A stretch of DNA of 64,000 nt from NCBI GenBank assembly GCA_964433675.1, contig CAYSSJ010000002.1:62001-126000 (forward strand), written 5' to 3'. Below, one piece after another: positions 17,492 through 27,223 of the stretch (positions are counted from its first letter, which is position 1; each line of letters begins with the position of its first letter). The DNA is from CAYSSJ01 sp964433675 (GTDB taxonomy: Bacteria; Cloacimonadota; Cloacimonadia; Cloacimonadales; TCS61). A model generated the notes under the pieces. That model ran no database searches. It worked only from the letters and a program-made list of their open reading frames with translations, and was not told the origin of the DNA. A program made the position numbers and the translations under genes.

Positions 17492-19180
17492 TCAAAATAG
17501 AATATCACGCCTTTTTGTTTGCAATAATTCTGTAGCATTTATTTTTGCCTGCTTACAAGATAGTTTTAGGATATTGTTTTTGATCTCCAGATACTGTCCC
17601 GGACTCACGCTCAATTCATCTACTCCGAGTCCCAAAAATATCTCCGTAAACCGGAAATCAGAAGCCATTTCACCACAGACCGCCACTTTGATACCATGCG
17701 CATGGGCATTTTCTATCGTAGTTTTTATCAGTCTGATAACTGATAGATGAGCAGGTTGATAATAATCGTTTACCAAGCTGTTATCCCGATCAACAGCCAG
17801 GGTGTACTGAACCAGATCGTTGGTACCGATACTAAAAAAATCACATTCGGGCGCTAAAATGTCCGATATCAAAGCAGCAGATGGGATTTCTATCATTATG
17901 CCGATCTCTATAGTATCCAACACTGAAACACCTGCTTGCTTAAGCTCCTCAATGCATTCATAAACGATCTTTTTCGCTCGTAGAACTTCATCCAGATTGG
18001 ATACCATTGGAAACATGACCTTCACATTACCACGCTGATTGGCACGCAGGATAGCTTTGATCTGCGCTTTGAATAGCGGTTTGTATGCCAGTGAAAGTCG
18101 AATCCCTCTGAAACCGAGATTCGGATTTGCTTCGTATTTGATATTCAGGACTTGTGAAAGCTTGTCTCCTCCGATATCAACTGTTCGGATTATCAATGGA
18201 TGAGGATACATCTGATCCGCTATTTTTTTGTATATGCGGCACTGTTCATCTTCATCCGGCAGTTTATCTCTATCCATGAATAGAAACTCGGTTCTAAACA
18301 ATCCTATACCGCCGGCTTCTACTTTTTTTACGGCAGACATCTCTTCCGGGATCTCAATATTACACATCAGATTGTAAGTATATCCATCTGTAGTTTTGGT
18401 AGAGACAGATATCAGTTCTCGTAGTTTCTTCAGCTTTTCTTTCTCTTGGTCGATTATAGATTGGAATTTGTTTACAGTATCTTCATCCGGATCTATATAG
18501 AGTTGATTATTTCTACCATCGATTATCAGCAAATCATCATTGTTTACCTTGCCAAAAATCTCCTCAAGCTGGATAATCATCGGCACATTCATCGATCTGG
18601 CAATAATGGAGCTATGCGAATTACTGCTGCCTTTTTCTATACAAATACCGCCGGCATTTTTTTCATAGGCTTTGGTAACGATAAAAGGCGTTACATCTTC
18701 CATGATCAGAATACTACCCTCTTCCAGCTCATCAAAATAATCTTTGCGATGCTTGAGGATATGATCGAACAATCTATTTGCCACATCTTTGTAGTCGGAA
18801 GAGCGCTGAGCATAGTATTCATTATCCATATTTTTGAAAAAATCTATTATTTCGGTGAAATGTTTGTGGATAGCATGTTCCATACTCAACAATTCTTCAG
18901 TAATAAGTGTATTGACATTATTGATAAATTCGGGATCTGTAAGGATCATTTTATGAGCAGTTAGTACATCCTTGTTCTCTTTTAGATAGGAGTAGTTTTC
19001 TATCAGTTCTTCTATCTCATTTGCCACATGATCCACACTGGCTTTGAAACGTTCCAATTCTTTGTTTACTTCATCTCTGCTTATACTTGTTTTGGATATA
19101 ACTGTTTCTTCTTGTTCGATAATATACGCTTTTCCGATAGCGCTTTTGTTTGAAATGCTTATCCCTTTTAATCTTTCCAT
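17492..19180 (-). CDS. ptsI: PTS enzyme I (phosphoenolpyruvate-protein phosphotransferase)
   Basis: Transfers phosphate from PEP to HPr. 562 residues, within the family range. The active histidine is in GSSNSHSSIIARSMNVP (about residue 189), and the PEP-binding barrel has FRTEFLFMDRD, GFRGIRLSL and CGEMASD. The ATG shares one base with the ptsH stop (TGATG); a GTG just before is the alternative start. No sugar-specific EIIB or EIIC permease is present in the window. Confidence 0.95.
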   Translation of the reverse strand: MERLKGISISNKSAIGKAYIIEQEETVISKTSISRDEVNKELERFKASVDHVANEIEELIENYSYLKENKDVLTAHKMILTDPEFINNVNTLITEELLSMEHAIHKHFTEIIDFFKNMDNEYYAQRSSDYKDVANRLFDHILKHRKDYFDELEEGSILIMEDVTPFIVTKAYEKNAGGICIEKGSSNSHSSIIARSMNVPMIIQLEEIFGKVNNDDLLIIDGRNNQLYIDPDEDTVNKFQSIIDQEKEKLKKLRELISVSTKTTDGYTYNLMCNIEIPEEMSAVKKVEAGGIGLFRTEFLFMDRDKLPDEDEQCRIYKKIADQMYPHPLIIRTVDIGGDKLSQVLNIKYEANPNLGFRGIRLSLAYKPLFKAQIKAILRANQRGNVKVMFPMVSNLDEVLRAKKIVYECIEELKQAGVSVLDTIEIGIMIEIPSAALISDILAPECDFFSIGTNDLVQYTLAVDRDNSLVNDYYQPAHLSVIRLIKTTIENAHAHGIKVAVCGEMASDFRFTEIFLGLGVDELSVSPGQYLEIKNNILKLSCKQAKINATELLQTKRRDILF

Positions 19181-19446
19181 CACTCTTCACCGAATTTAGT
19201 TTCAAACAGTTCAGTTAGTTCATCCATCAGATATTGTTCATCTATGCCGTCAGCTACCAATTCGAGTTCGGAATTATGCTCGGCAGCCAAAGTCATCACT
19301 CCCATGATACTCTTGCCATTTATCTCCATATCATCTTTTATGATGCGGAGATCGGAGCGATATTTGGTTGCTGTTTTCACTATCATAGTAGCCGGTCGGG
19401 CATGAATACCCAACTCATTCTTGATTTGGACTTTTCTTCGAATCAA
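19180..19446 (-). CDS. ptsH: HPr phosphocarrier protein
   Basis: 88 residues, standard. The PEP-dependent phosphorylation site is His15 in GIHARPATM, and the regulatory serine is Ser46 in INGKSIMGVM, the site phosphorylated by HPr kinase. Both are intact, so HPr can be a carrier and a regulator. It lies 16 bases after hprK and is coupled to ptsI. Confidence 0.97.
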   Translation of the reverse strand: MIRRKVQIKNELGIHARPATMIVKTATKYRSDLRIIKDDMEINGKSIMGVMTLAAEHNSELELVADGIDEQYLMDELTELFETKFGEE

Positions 19447-19462
19447 ATATCATACCCTTTCT

Positions 19463-20428
19463 CTATCCTTTTTCTTCATAGTTAGCATTTCTGATCTTAG
19501 CTTTTTTTTGTAGATCTTGTTGTAATCTTTGAGTATATACCTTGGAAGCGTCGTAGCCATACATTTTCAGGATATGGTTCATCGAGATCACTTCGATGAT
19601 CACAGATACATTTTTCCCTGGTGAGATCGGCAGATAGATGATCGGCACTTTTTCGCCGAGGATATCTACCTGATTATCTCGCAAACCGAGCCTTTCATAA
19701 TCCATAGTATCTCGCCAAGGCATAAGCTCGACTTGGATGTCCAGACTCTTCTCTTTCCTCACTGCTTGAATCCCGAACATCTTTTCCACATCTATCAATC
19801 CAACTCCACGAACTTCCATGAAATGACCATATTCATTGGTGGAGCTACCGATCAGAGAATCGCTTCTTAGCTTTATCTTCACTGCATCATCTGTGATCAG
19901 TCTATGTCCTCGTTCCACCAGCTCCAGTGCACATTCGCTTTTACCAATTCCACTTTTTCCGGTGAGCAGTATTCCCTGCCCAAAGATATCCACAAAGGTA
20001 CCATGGATAGTTTTGGAGGGAGCGAAGAAATCGTTCAGATACTTTCTCAGCTCATTCATAAATTTATCCGTACCCATCGGAGTGGTGAAGATCGGGATTT
20101 TCATATCATCAGCAATATATTCCATATGCTCGGGAACAGAGAGACCCTTGGTTATGATAAAACCAGGTATATCATAACTTGCAATCTCTTTGAAGCGCTC
20201 ATAGAGCAAATTCTGATCCAATGAACGGATAAAGCTGATCTCAGTCTCACCCAGAATCTGGATCCGCTGATATGAAAAGCGAACTATATGGCCGGCGAAT
20301 GCCAATCCGGGACGATGCAGATATTTGGTACTGATCGTTTTCTCCATCGTACTGGGATGAGTTATCAGGGTAAGAGCAAACTCTTCCTTCATGGTCTGAT
20401 AAAGTTCTTTAACAGTGAGGATCTTCAT
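19463..20428 (-). CDS. hprK: HPr kinase/phosphorylase
   Basis: ATP-dependent kinase and phosphorylase acting on Ser46 of HPr. 321 residues. The P-loop is GKSGIGKS (157-164), followed by ELVERGHRLITDD, and the HprK signature EVRGVGLIDVEKMFGIQAV is present. Located between hpf and ptsH. In Firmicutes the pair controls carbon catabolite repression; in Gram-negative bacteria with few permeases its role is less clear and may be regulatory only. Confidence 0.95.
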   Translation of the reverse strand: MKILTVKELYQTMKEEFALTLITHPSTMEKTISTKYLHRPGLAFAGHIVRFSYQRIQILGETEISFIRSLDQNLLYERFKEIASYDIPGFIITKGLSVPEHMEYIADDMKIPIFTTPMGTDKFMNELRKYLNDFFAPSKTIHGTFVDIFGQGILLTGKSGIGKSECALELVERGHRLITDDAVKIKLRSDSLIGSSTNEYGHFMEVRGVGLIDVEKMFGIQAVRKEKSLDIQVELMPWRDTMDYERLGLRDNQVDILGEKVPIIYLPISPGKNVSVIIEVISMNHILKMYGYDASKVYTQRLQQDLQKKAKIRNANYEEKG

Positions 20429-20452
20429 ATTACATCCTTATTTATTGTTTTT

Positions 20453-20977
20453 TTACGGTTCCAACAATTTATAGTGATAGTTGTCCTTTTTGACCAATAC
20501 ATTAACTCGATCGGTCTCAATATTCTTAAAAATGAAATATGGATTGTCGTTAACTTCAAACCTTGCAATCGCATCGTTTATACTCATTACTTCGGCTGCT
20601 ATTTTTTTGGTTGTCACCGTAACTTGAGGTTCATCTTTGTGGATAAGGTTTGTGTAAAAAAACTGCGTATTCTCTTTCAGACTGCGCTTTTGATGATCTG
20701 ACCATTTATCCTTCAATTTCTTTATCTGGCTTTCCATTTTACCGATAGTATCATCAATTGCCAAATACATATCATGTTCGGTTGCTTCACTTTTCATAGT
20801 ATGTTTGGGAGCATAAAGGATCATTTCTGCATAATTACGATTGTTTTCCAGCGAAAGAACAAAATGCACATTGATAATATGATCGAAGTATCTTTTCAGT
20901 TTTTCGCAAGATTCTTCGATATAATCCCTGATTGCCTTGGTAAGGTCAAAGTGTCTGGCTGTAATTGTGATTTCCAT
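20453..20977 (-). CDS. hpf: Ribosome hibernation promoting factor, long form
   Basis: Binds the 30S subunit and dimerises ribosomes into inactive 100S particles. 174 residues. The N-terminal domain (METITI-like start, RHFDLTKAIRDYIEE) is the S30AE fold; the C-terminal domain (MSINDAIARFEVNDNPYFIF ... YKLLEP) is the dimerisation tail that defines the long form. Its start lies inside the end of lipA by 32 bases. Neighbour order rpoN ... hpf ... PTS gene parallels the proteobacterial rpoN operon. Confidence 0.93.
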   Translation of the reverse strand: MEITITARHFDLTKAIRDYIEESCEKLKRYFDHIINVHFVLSLENNRNYAEMILYAPKHTMKSEATEHDMYLAIDDTIGKMESQIKKLKDKWSDHQKRSLKENTQFFYTNLIHKDEPQVTVTTKKIAAEVMSINDAIARFEVNDNPYFIFKNIETDRVNVLVKKDNYHYKLLEP

Positions 20978-21854
20978 AATTCTCTCCTTTTATTAATAAT
21001 TTTGCTTCTTCGGCATGATAAGAGCTGCGTACCAATGGAGCTGACTTGACCAAACCGAAACCGAGTTCGTTGGCAAGACCGGCATATTCATCGAATCTAT
21101 CCGGATGGATATATTCGACTACCGGTATGTGCTGACGAGTCGGTTGCAAGTACTGCCCTATTGTTATGGCATCCACAGAAGCTGCTCTTAATACTTTTAA
21201 AACTTCTAAAACCTCTTCTCTTGTTTCGCCTAATCCAACCATCAAGCCGCTTTTGGTCACTAAATTTGGATTCTGTTGTTTTGCTGTTTTCAATACATTG
21301 ATAGACCTATCGAAATCAGCCATTGGACGAATAGTTTCATAAAGTCGGGGTATAGTTTCTATATTATGATTGAACACATCAATGTTTGATAAAGCTATTT
21401 TTTTTACCTGATCCAGATCACCGGCAAAATCGGAGACTAAAACTTCTATTGTAACAGAATCATCCGTAACTTTTCGAATTTCTTCGGTTACTTTGATAAA
21501 TTGACCAGCCCCACCATCGGGGAGATCATCACGCGTAACAGTAGTGATCACTACATGGGATAGCCCCAATTTTTTTGTTAGTAAAGCTATCTTTTCCGGT
21601 TCGGATGGATCTGGTGCTGGTAGCGGTTGATTAGATTTCGTCACCGCACAAAATGCGCAGTTCCTGCTACATTCGGTTCCGAGGATCATAAAAGTAGCCG
21701 TACCCCTATCGAAGCATTCACCTCGATTTGGGCATTGAGCGCTCTGACAAACGGTATTGATGTTGTAATCTCTCAAGAGTTGTGAGATCTTGGTTGCATT
21801 CTTTGCACCCAGTTTACTAGAAACTAACCATTTGGGCTTTCGGCTACTACTCAT
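20946..21854 (-). CDS. lipA: LipA, lipoyl synthase
   Basis: Radical-SAM enzyme that inserts two sulfurs into octanoyl groups on E2 and H proteins. 302 residues. Both iron-sulfur sites are visible: the auxiliary cluster in CQSAQCPNRGEC and the radical-SAM CSRNCAFCAV. The next gene upstream is lpd, which reoxidises lipoamide, so lipoate synthesis and use are linked. No octanoyltransferase or E2 gene is in the window. The 3' end overlaps hpf by 32 bases. Confidence 0.95.
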   Translation of the reverse strand: MSSSRKPKWLVSSKLGAKNATKISQLLRDYNINTVCQSAQCPNRGECFDRGTATFMILGTECSRNCAFCAVTKSNQPLPAPDPSEPEKIALLTKKLGLSHVVITTVTRDDLPDGGAGQFIKVTEEIRKVTDDSVTIEVLVSDFAGDLDQVKKIALSNIDVFNHNIETIPRLYETIRPMADFDRSINVLKTAKQQNPNLVTKSGLMVGLGETREEVLEVLKVLRAASVDAITIGQYLQPTRQHIPVVEYIHPDRFDEYAGLANELGFGLVKSAPLVRSSYHAEEAKLLIKGENYGNHNYSQTL

Positions 21855-21897
21855 TTAACTTCCTATTCCCATCATTATTTTCACCAAATAAACTAAT

Positions 21898-23298
21898 CTA
21901 TAATTTATGAATAGCAAGATTTTCGAGATCTTCACACGCTTCCATCACGGACTCCGAAAGGGTGGGATGAGCAAAGACGACTTTATTGATCTGTTCATAA
22001 CTAGCTTGTGTGCCGATTATTATACCTCCCTGTGCGATGAGTTCCGTAGCTTGAGGTCCAATGATATGCATGCCGATAATTTTCTTATCCGATCTGCGAG
22101 CAATAACTTTCACAAATCCGAAAGTGTCACCAATACCTAGCGCTTTCCCATTTGCGCTGAAGGGGAATTTTCCCACTTTTACATCATCTTTGTATTTCTC
22201 TGTTGCCTCTTCTTCTGTCAAACCTACAGAACCAATCTCCGGATCAGTAAATGTGCAGCGTGGAATATCATGATAGATCAATTTGTCTTCCGGCTTGGTC
22301 TCTTTTTGCTTTTTGGCTCTGATCAAATTTGCTACTAGCATACCTTGTTTGCTTGCCGTATGAGCCAAAAGCATTTTCCCGGTTATATCACCAATAGCAT
22401 AGATACTGGACAAATTAGTTTGGCAGTCATCATCTATCCGGACAAAACCTTTATCCGTATTCAGCTTTTCGGTCAGACCTTTGGGAAGCGGGTTGGCTTC
22501 TCTTCCCACACTCATCAATACTTTCTCCACTTCGATCTCTTTTCCACTCGATAATTTCAGTTTAACAGTGCTACCATCTATTTCGTAAGTTTCCACTTTG
22601 GTCTTCATGTGCAATTTGATACCTCTTTTTTTGAAAGCCATAGCCAATCTTCGGCTAACTTCCTTGTCTTCGGTAGCTACCAAACTTGGTAAGAGCTCGA
22701 TAATATGTACATTCACACCGGCATGCTGAAAGATAGAAGCAAATTCAGAGCCGATCACACCTCCGCCGATAACTGCCAAAGAGGATGGTAATTTTTTTAG
22801 GTTGAGCATATCTTGGGAAGATAAGATCTTTTCTCCATCAAACGTGAATCCCGGTAAGGTTTTCGGTTTGGATCCCGTAGCTATGATTACATTTTCACAA
22901 TGGTATTCACCATTTTCGGAAATCAACTTGTATTCTTCACCCTCTTTTTCTATCTTTTTAATCTCTTCATTAAAAAAGGCGATATTTCTCTTTTTGATAA
23001 TAAACTCGATCCCGCCTACCAATTTCTCTACCACTTCATTTTTCCATTGCCAAGCTTTTTGATAATCGAACTTGATCTCGGCACATTCGATGCCGAACTT
23101 GGTAGCTTCTTTACATTCTGATAGACTATGAGTCGCTTTTACCAATGCTTTAGTAGGGATACAACCCCAATTCAGGCAAACACCGCCCAATCGTTCTTTT
23201 TCGAACAGAGCTGTTTCAATTCCATACTGCTGCAATCTGGAAGCAGCTACATAACCACCCGGACCACCTCCGATGATACCTACTTCATATTTCTTCAT
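21898..23298 (-). CDS. lpd: Dihydrolipoyl dehydrogenase
   Basis: FAD enzyme that reoxidises dihydrolipoamide with NAD+. 466 residues. The N-terminal FAD site is GIIGGGPGGYVAA, the redox disulfide is in GGVCLNWGCIPTKAL, the NAD site is AVIGGGVIGSEFA and the C-terminal catalytic histidine is in FAHPTLSES. It overlaps rpoN by four bases and is followed by lipA. Insertion of lpd-lipA between rpoN and hpf is unusual compared with the proteobacterial order. Confidence 0.95.
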   Translation of the reverse strand: MKKYEVGIIGGGPGGYVAASRLQQYGIETALFEKERLGGVCLNWGCIPTKALVKATHSLSECKEATKFGIECAEIKFDYQKAWQWKNEVVEKLVGGIEFIIKKRNIAFFNEEIKKIEKEGEEYKLISENGEYHCENVIIATGSKPKTLPGFTFDGEKILSSQDMLNLKKLPSSLAVIGGGVIGSEFASIFQHAGVNVHIIELLPSLVATEDKEVSRRLAMAFKKRGIKLHMKTKVETYEIDGSTVKLKLSSGKEIEVEKVLMSVGREANPLPKGLTEKLNTDKGFVRIDDDCQTNLSSIYAIGDITGKMLLAHTASKQGMLVANLIRAKKQKETKPEDKLIYHDIPRCTFTDPEIGSVGLTEEEATEKYKDDVKVGKFPFSANGKALGIGDTFGFVKVIARRSDKKIIGMHIIGPQATELIAQGGIIIGTQASYEQINKVVFAHPTLSESVMEACEDLENLAIHKL

Positions 23299-24737
23299 TC
23301 TATTCTCCTTAGATTACTATTTGGAATATCCAAAGCTTTCCTATATTTGGAAATAACTCTTCGAGACACATTCATCCCTTCTTCTTTGAGTCGGTCGGAT
23401 ATATCCTGATCGCTGAGTGGATCGTTTTTATCTTCCGCTTGGATCATCCGTCTTATCATCGTCTCCACATTTTGTCTGGATACTGATTTATAATCGTCGT
23501 CTTTTCCGGCAGTACTACTGAAGAAATCTTTTAGACAGATTATCCCGAAAGGCGTGTCTGCATATTTATCTCGCACCACTCTCGAAATTGTCGATTCGTT
23601 CACACTGAGCTCTTCTGCGATAGTTGAATACTTGAGTGGTTCTAAAACTCCGGATTCACCGTAGAAGAAACCGGTTTGGTGTTTAATGATCGCTTTCGTG
23701 ACGCGCTCAAGCGTCCTACCTCTCATATATATGGATTTTATCAAAAACTTGGCAGAATTCACCTTCTCTCGCACATAATTCACAGCATTCTTATCCTGCT
23801 TGAGCTTCGTCAATAGATTGATGTACCGTCTGCTCATCCTAATACGTGGAAAAGCGAAATCATTGGTAAACACTTCGAAATCATTACCTATTCTTTTCAC
23901 GATCACATCAGGAGTGATATAATTAGTCTTATTCTCAAAAAGCCGTAATCCCGGTTTTGGATCGAGTTTACCTATCTGTTCACGATAATTGATAATCGTT
24001 CTGAAAGTCACATTATATTTGGAAGCAATTTTTTTGTAGCGTTTATGGATAAGATCGTCAAAATCCTCAGCGATTATCCTTCTGATAAGAGATTCATTTT
24101 GTTCTTCGGATAGTTGAGCTAAGAGACATTCTACACAATTACGAGCTGTAATACCCTTGGGCGGCAGGTTCAGAACAAACTGATGTACGAAGTAAGCTCT
24201 CTCAGGCTCGATATCATAATGTGCTGCGGTAGATTCGATATCATAGTCTTCGGGAAGATAACCATAATCGTTAACACTATCTACCATATCAAGAGCGAAT
24301 TGTTTTTCATTTTCTGCCAAAGAAGAGATCTCTATCGAGAGGATAAAATCATCTCTCTTTTTTTCGATTACATTAGCCATCTGATCAAGATTCGGTAATT
24401 CATTATGGCTGATCTTCTCATAATGTTCCTCATTGATATCGTTCCAAGCATCCAAGATTTCGCTGAGCTCTTCGGATTCGCGCAATGTGGTTTCTATATC
24501 ATCATCTTGATTTTGCTCTTCCTCTTTCTTTTCCTCTTCTCGATCGTTATCATTATTATCATCCTCATCTTGATCTTCAACCAGCTCGAGCATAGGATTT
24601 TCGATCATCTCCTGTTTAAGATAGGTTTCCAGCTCCATCATCGGCAGAGTTAGCATCTCCAGAGACTGCAGCATCTTTGGCTTCAGAAGAAGCGACTGTG
24701 TCTGTTTTTGGATGAAATTCTGATTGATCTTACTCAT
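23295..24737 (-). CDS. rpoN: RpoN, RNA polymerase sigma-54 factor
   Basis: Directs RNA polymerase to -24/-12 promoters and needs enhancer-binding AAA+ activators. 480 residues. Region I is glutamine/leucine rich (QTQSLLLKPKMLQSLEML), an acidic region II follows at ~55-90, and the C-terminal RpoN box is SRRVISKYRKAL. The ATG shares a base with the lptB stop (TGATG); a GTG one codon earlier is possible. No sigma-54 activator is encoded in the window. Confidence 0.96.
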   Translation of the reverse strand: MSKINQNFIQKQTQSLLLKPKMLQSLEMLTLPMMELETYLKQEMIENPMLELVEDQDEDDNNDNDREEEKKEEEQNQDDDIETTLRESEELSEILDAWNDINEEHYEKISHNELPNLDQMANVIEKKRDDFILSIEISSLAENEKQFALDMVDSVNDYGYLPEDYDIESTAAHYDIEPERAYFVHQFVLNLPPKGITARNCVECLLAQLSEEQNESLIRRIIAEDFDDLIHKRYKKIASKYNVTFRTIINYREQIGKLDPKPGLRLFENKTNYITPDVIVKRIGNDFEVFTNDFAFPRIRMSRRYINLLTKLKQDKNAVNYVREKVNSAKFLIKSIYMRGRTLERVTKAIIKHQTGFFYGESGVLEPLKYSTIAEELSVNESTISRVVRDKYADTPFGIICLKDFFSSTAGKDDDYKSVSRQNVETMIRRMIQAEDKNDPLSDQDISDRLKEEGMNVSRRVISKYRKALDIPNSNLRRIE

Positions 24738-25474
24738 CACTCCTGCCCGAAGGGATTGATAAACTTCTCACCCAGATATACCTCTCTGGCACGATCATTA
24801 TTCACCAATTCTCTGGAAGTACCCGAAAAGAGGATGTCACCTTCATAAATGATGTAAGCTCGGTCGGTGATCTTCAGAGTCTCCAACACATTATGATCAG
24901 TGATCAAAATACCGATTTTTTTCTCTCTCAATCTTTGGATGATATCCTGAATATCCGATACAGCGATAGGATCTACACCGGCGAAAGGCTCGTCCATCAA
25001 TAAAAAAGATGGTGAGGTAACCAACGATCTGGTGATCTCGAGCTTGCGGCGTTCACCGCCGGAGAGCGTGTATGCTTTCTGTTTAGCTAATGAAGTCAAA
25101 TTCAACTCTCCCAGCAGTTCTTCCAGACGTAACAATCTCTCTTTTTTACTGATTTTCAGCGTCTCCAAAATTGCCAGAATGTTTTGCTCTACAGTCAACT
25201 TGTGAAAAATAGACGGTTCTTGAGCCAGATAGCCGATACCGAATTTGGCACGCTTATACATAGGCATGCCGGACAAATTGATCTCATTGAAATAAACATC
25301 CCCATGATTCGGTTTGATCAGACCGAGGATCATATAGAAGGTAGTGGATTTACCGGCACCATTCGGTCCCAAAATTCCCACAACTTCCCCCTGATCGATA
25401 CTGATACTGACATTATCGACCACACGGCGCTTGCCGTAAATCTTCACCAAATTTCTCGTTTCTATCTTATTCAT
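24737..25474 (-). CDS. lptB: LptB, LPS export ABC transporter ATPase
   Basis: Powers extraction of LPS from the inner membrane with LptF/G. 245 residues with Walker A GPNGAGKSTTFYMILG, signature LSGGERRKLEI and Walker B FLLMDEPFAGVDPI; the AGVDP form is typical of LptB. It is the first gene after a strong consensus promoter whose predicted start point is only about two bases before the ATG, so the mRNA may be leaderless. It leads the long rpoN-lpd-lipA-hpf-hprK-pts run. Confidence 0.95.
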   Translation of the reverse strand: MNKIETRNLVKIYGKRRVVDNVSISIDQGEVVGILGPNGAGKSTTFYMILGLIKPNHGDVYFNEINLSGMPMYKRAKFGIGYLAQEPSIFHKLTVEQNILAILETLKISKKERLLRLEELLGELNLTSLAKQKAYTLSGGERRKLEITRSLVTSPSFLLMDEPFAGVDPIAVSDIQDIIQRLREKKIGILITDHNVLETLKITDRAYIIYEGDILFSGTSRELVNNDRAREVYLGEKFINPFGQE

Positions 25475-25482
25475 ATAAAAGT

Positions 25483-25511
25483 ATTATATTCTATTTAACA
25501 CAATTTGTCAA
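25483..25511 (-). promoter_or_regulatory. Consensus sigma-70 promoter of the lptB-rpoN operon
   Basis: On the minus strand TTGACA (25511-25506) and TATAAT (25488-25483) are both perfect consensus hexamers separated by exactly 17 bases. The lptB ATG begins eight bases after the -10, which would place the transcript start about two bases upstream of the start codon. Confidence 0.9.
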
Positions 25512-25611
25512 GTGAATGTTTCTGTTTTTCTCTCTTTTTTTGAGAGTTTGGAATAAATAATGCTTTTAATTTGGAGTTATTCTAATAAGTTAGAGTTATT
25601 ATGCTCTCTTA

Positions 25612-26685
25612 TCACCGTTTTTCAAATTGATATTTACCCTTAACTTTGTGAAACAGTCTGATTGCTTCGATCTCATTATCTGCTGAGACATTTACTATCA
25701 GCGTGTCTCCGACGGCAGAGTTTATCAAAAAATCGTCATGATAAAATTTATCTTGGAAGAAATATGAATCTATGTTTCCATACGCTCTATAAAGGCGTAC
25801 TGCTCCATCTTCGAAATCGAACTCCATATACTCACCAGTGACCCAGCTATCTTTGGGAGCGCCTTCTATGGTGGCAAATTCCATATAACACTCATCCTGA
25901 AGCTGTGCTTGTTTTATCTTTTCTTCATCGAAGAAGATTCTGAACTCAACCGCATTAGCGTTGGCAAAATCGGAGGTAAATTGCGGTTCACCCAGATAGA
26001 TCGCTTTTTCCTCATCAGCGAAATAGAGTAAGAAATCGCTGGTCATCGTAAAGTCTTTAGTTTCGGTTCTCACATCAAAAGTAGCTACCACTTTTTCGAA
26101 GCCATGAAAGTACTCGATCTTCTCTGCCGAGACCTGTAATGAGTCTTTCTCCAAAGCTGTAAGCACCGGTCTTTGTAAGAGATATCCGTATTCATCTTCC
26201 ATCCTATAATGCAACAATCCGCTGGTACAGAAAAGCTCCTCCCGCTGGTCGTACATTTCGATATTGTCATAAGCATCTATCTGACCATGCTCACGCAGAT
26301 AATCTACTCTATCTGCCCTAAAAGTACGGATAGTTCCATCATAATGATCTTCTTGGATAAAGACATCCCCTTCCAAAATCAACATATCCCTCAGCCGTAA
26401 ATATTCACCTTTGTTAGCATATAAACTTAGTGTATCTTCAAATACTTGTACATTTCCTACCATGCGGGTTATCTTCTGTTTTTCGAATACCTCGGCAAAA
26501 TCGGTGAAAAATTCGGTCTCACCATAAAAGAAATGCACATTACCTCTCAGCCGGGTGACATACTCATCCCTAATTTTATCTACCGTTAGCGTATCAGCAT
26601 GAATAAGCCTATAAGGATGCATTTCTTGGGCAGATAAACATGTAATGATGATGAGAAGAAAACTACCAATCAATATCTTCTTCAC
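25612..26685 (-). CDS. lptA: LptA/OstA-like periplasmic LPS transport protein
   Basis: Probably part of the periplasmic bridge that carries LPS to the outer membrane. 357 residues with a signal peptide (MKKILIGSFLLIIITCLSAQ). It contains repeated OstA-type beta segments such as LRGNVHFFYGETEFFTD, MVGNVQVFEDTLSLYANKGE and LEGDVFIQED, in the jellyroll pattern of LptA and the LptD N-domain. It is longer than E. coli LptA (~185), as often in FCB bacteria. It overlaps lptC by 23 bases. The exact partner roles are inferred from fold and context. Confidence 0.82.
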   Translation of the reverse strand: MKKILIGSFLLIIITCLSAQEMHPYRLIHADTLTVDKIRDEYVTRLRGNVHFFYGETEFFTDFAEVFEKQKITRMVGNVQVFEDTLSLYANKGEYLRLRDMLILEGDVFIQEDHYDGTIRTFRADRVDYLREHGQIDAYDNIEMYDQREELFCTSGLLHYRMEDEYGYLLQRPVLTALEKDSLQVSAEKIEYFHGFEKVVATFDVRTETKDFTMTSDFLLYFADEEKAIYLGEPQFTSDFANANAVEFRIFFDEEKIKQAQLQDECYMEFATIEGAPKDSWVTGEYMEFDFEDGAVRLYRAYGNIDSYFFQDKFYHDDFLINSAVGDTLIVNVSADNEIEAIRLFHKVKGKYQFEKR

Positions 26686-27223
26686 TGATCTCTCCTTCGG
26701 CTCTTACATTGGTAATTTCCACACTGTGAAGTGTCATATCCGACCACAATTCATCACCATAGAGGATGTTCTCCTCTCTGATCAAAGTAACGTGTTCTTT
26801 GGCTTGAACCTGATCAGTATTTTGATCCCAGATGAGATACGGTGTTTTCAATATGCCGTTTTCGCTCTCTACCACTACATTGCCTGTACCGATCATTATA
26901 TTGGTGGTCTCATCTACTTCTCCATGATCGGAACGAAGAGTAGAACTGATGCTACCATCTTCGTTATACATTTCCACATATACAGAATCAGCAAAGGTTT
27001 TGTTGCTATCATAATATCGTCTTATTTCGGCTGCATAAAGCCGCCAGAGAACGAGATCATTCTCTGTGGATATGATAACCACATTTTCGCTTCTCTCATC
27101 TGGATGTTGATCGTCGATATCCCACTGCATCTCTTCTTCATAACCATTGGAACAGGCAGAGAGGATGAATACCAGACTAAGAATTTTCCAGATAATCGAG
27201 AAATTGGTGAAGAACCTTCTCAT
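26663..27223 (-). CDS. lptC: LptC-like LPS export lipoprotein
   Basis: Likely hands LPS from the LptBFG transporter to LptA. 186 residues. The N-terminus is hydrophobic and ends in a lipobox-like LSACS, so it is probably a lipoprotein rather than a bitopic protein. The body has the LptC/OstA beta pattern (STLRSDHGEVDETTN, GTGNVVVESENGILK). It overlaps the end of kdsC by 47 bases and the start of the lptA-like gene by 23, so it is tightly coupled to both. Confidence 0.8.
   Translation of the reverse strand: MRRFFTNFSIIWKILSLVFILSACSNGYEEEMQWDIDDQHPDERSENVVIISTENDLVLWRLYAAEIRRYYDSNKTFADSVYVEMYNEDGSISSTLRSDHGEVDETTNIMIGTGNVVVESENGILKTPYLIWDQNTDQVQAKEHVTLIREENILYGDELWSDMTLHSVEITNVRAEGEISEEDIDW

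Noticed and set aside
18446..18964. 172-aa plus-strand frame
   Set aside because: Antisense shadow of ptsI, which has complete family motifs.
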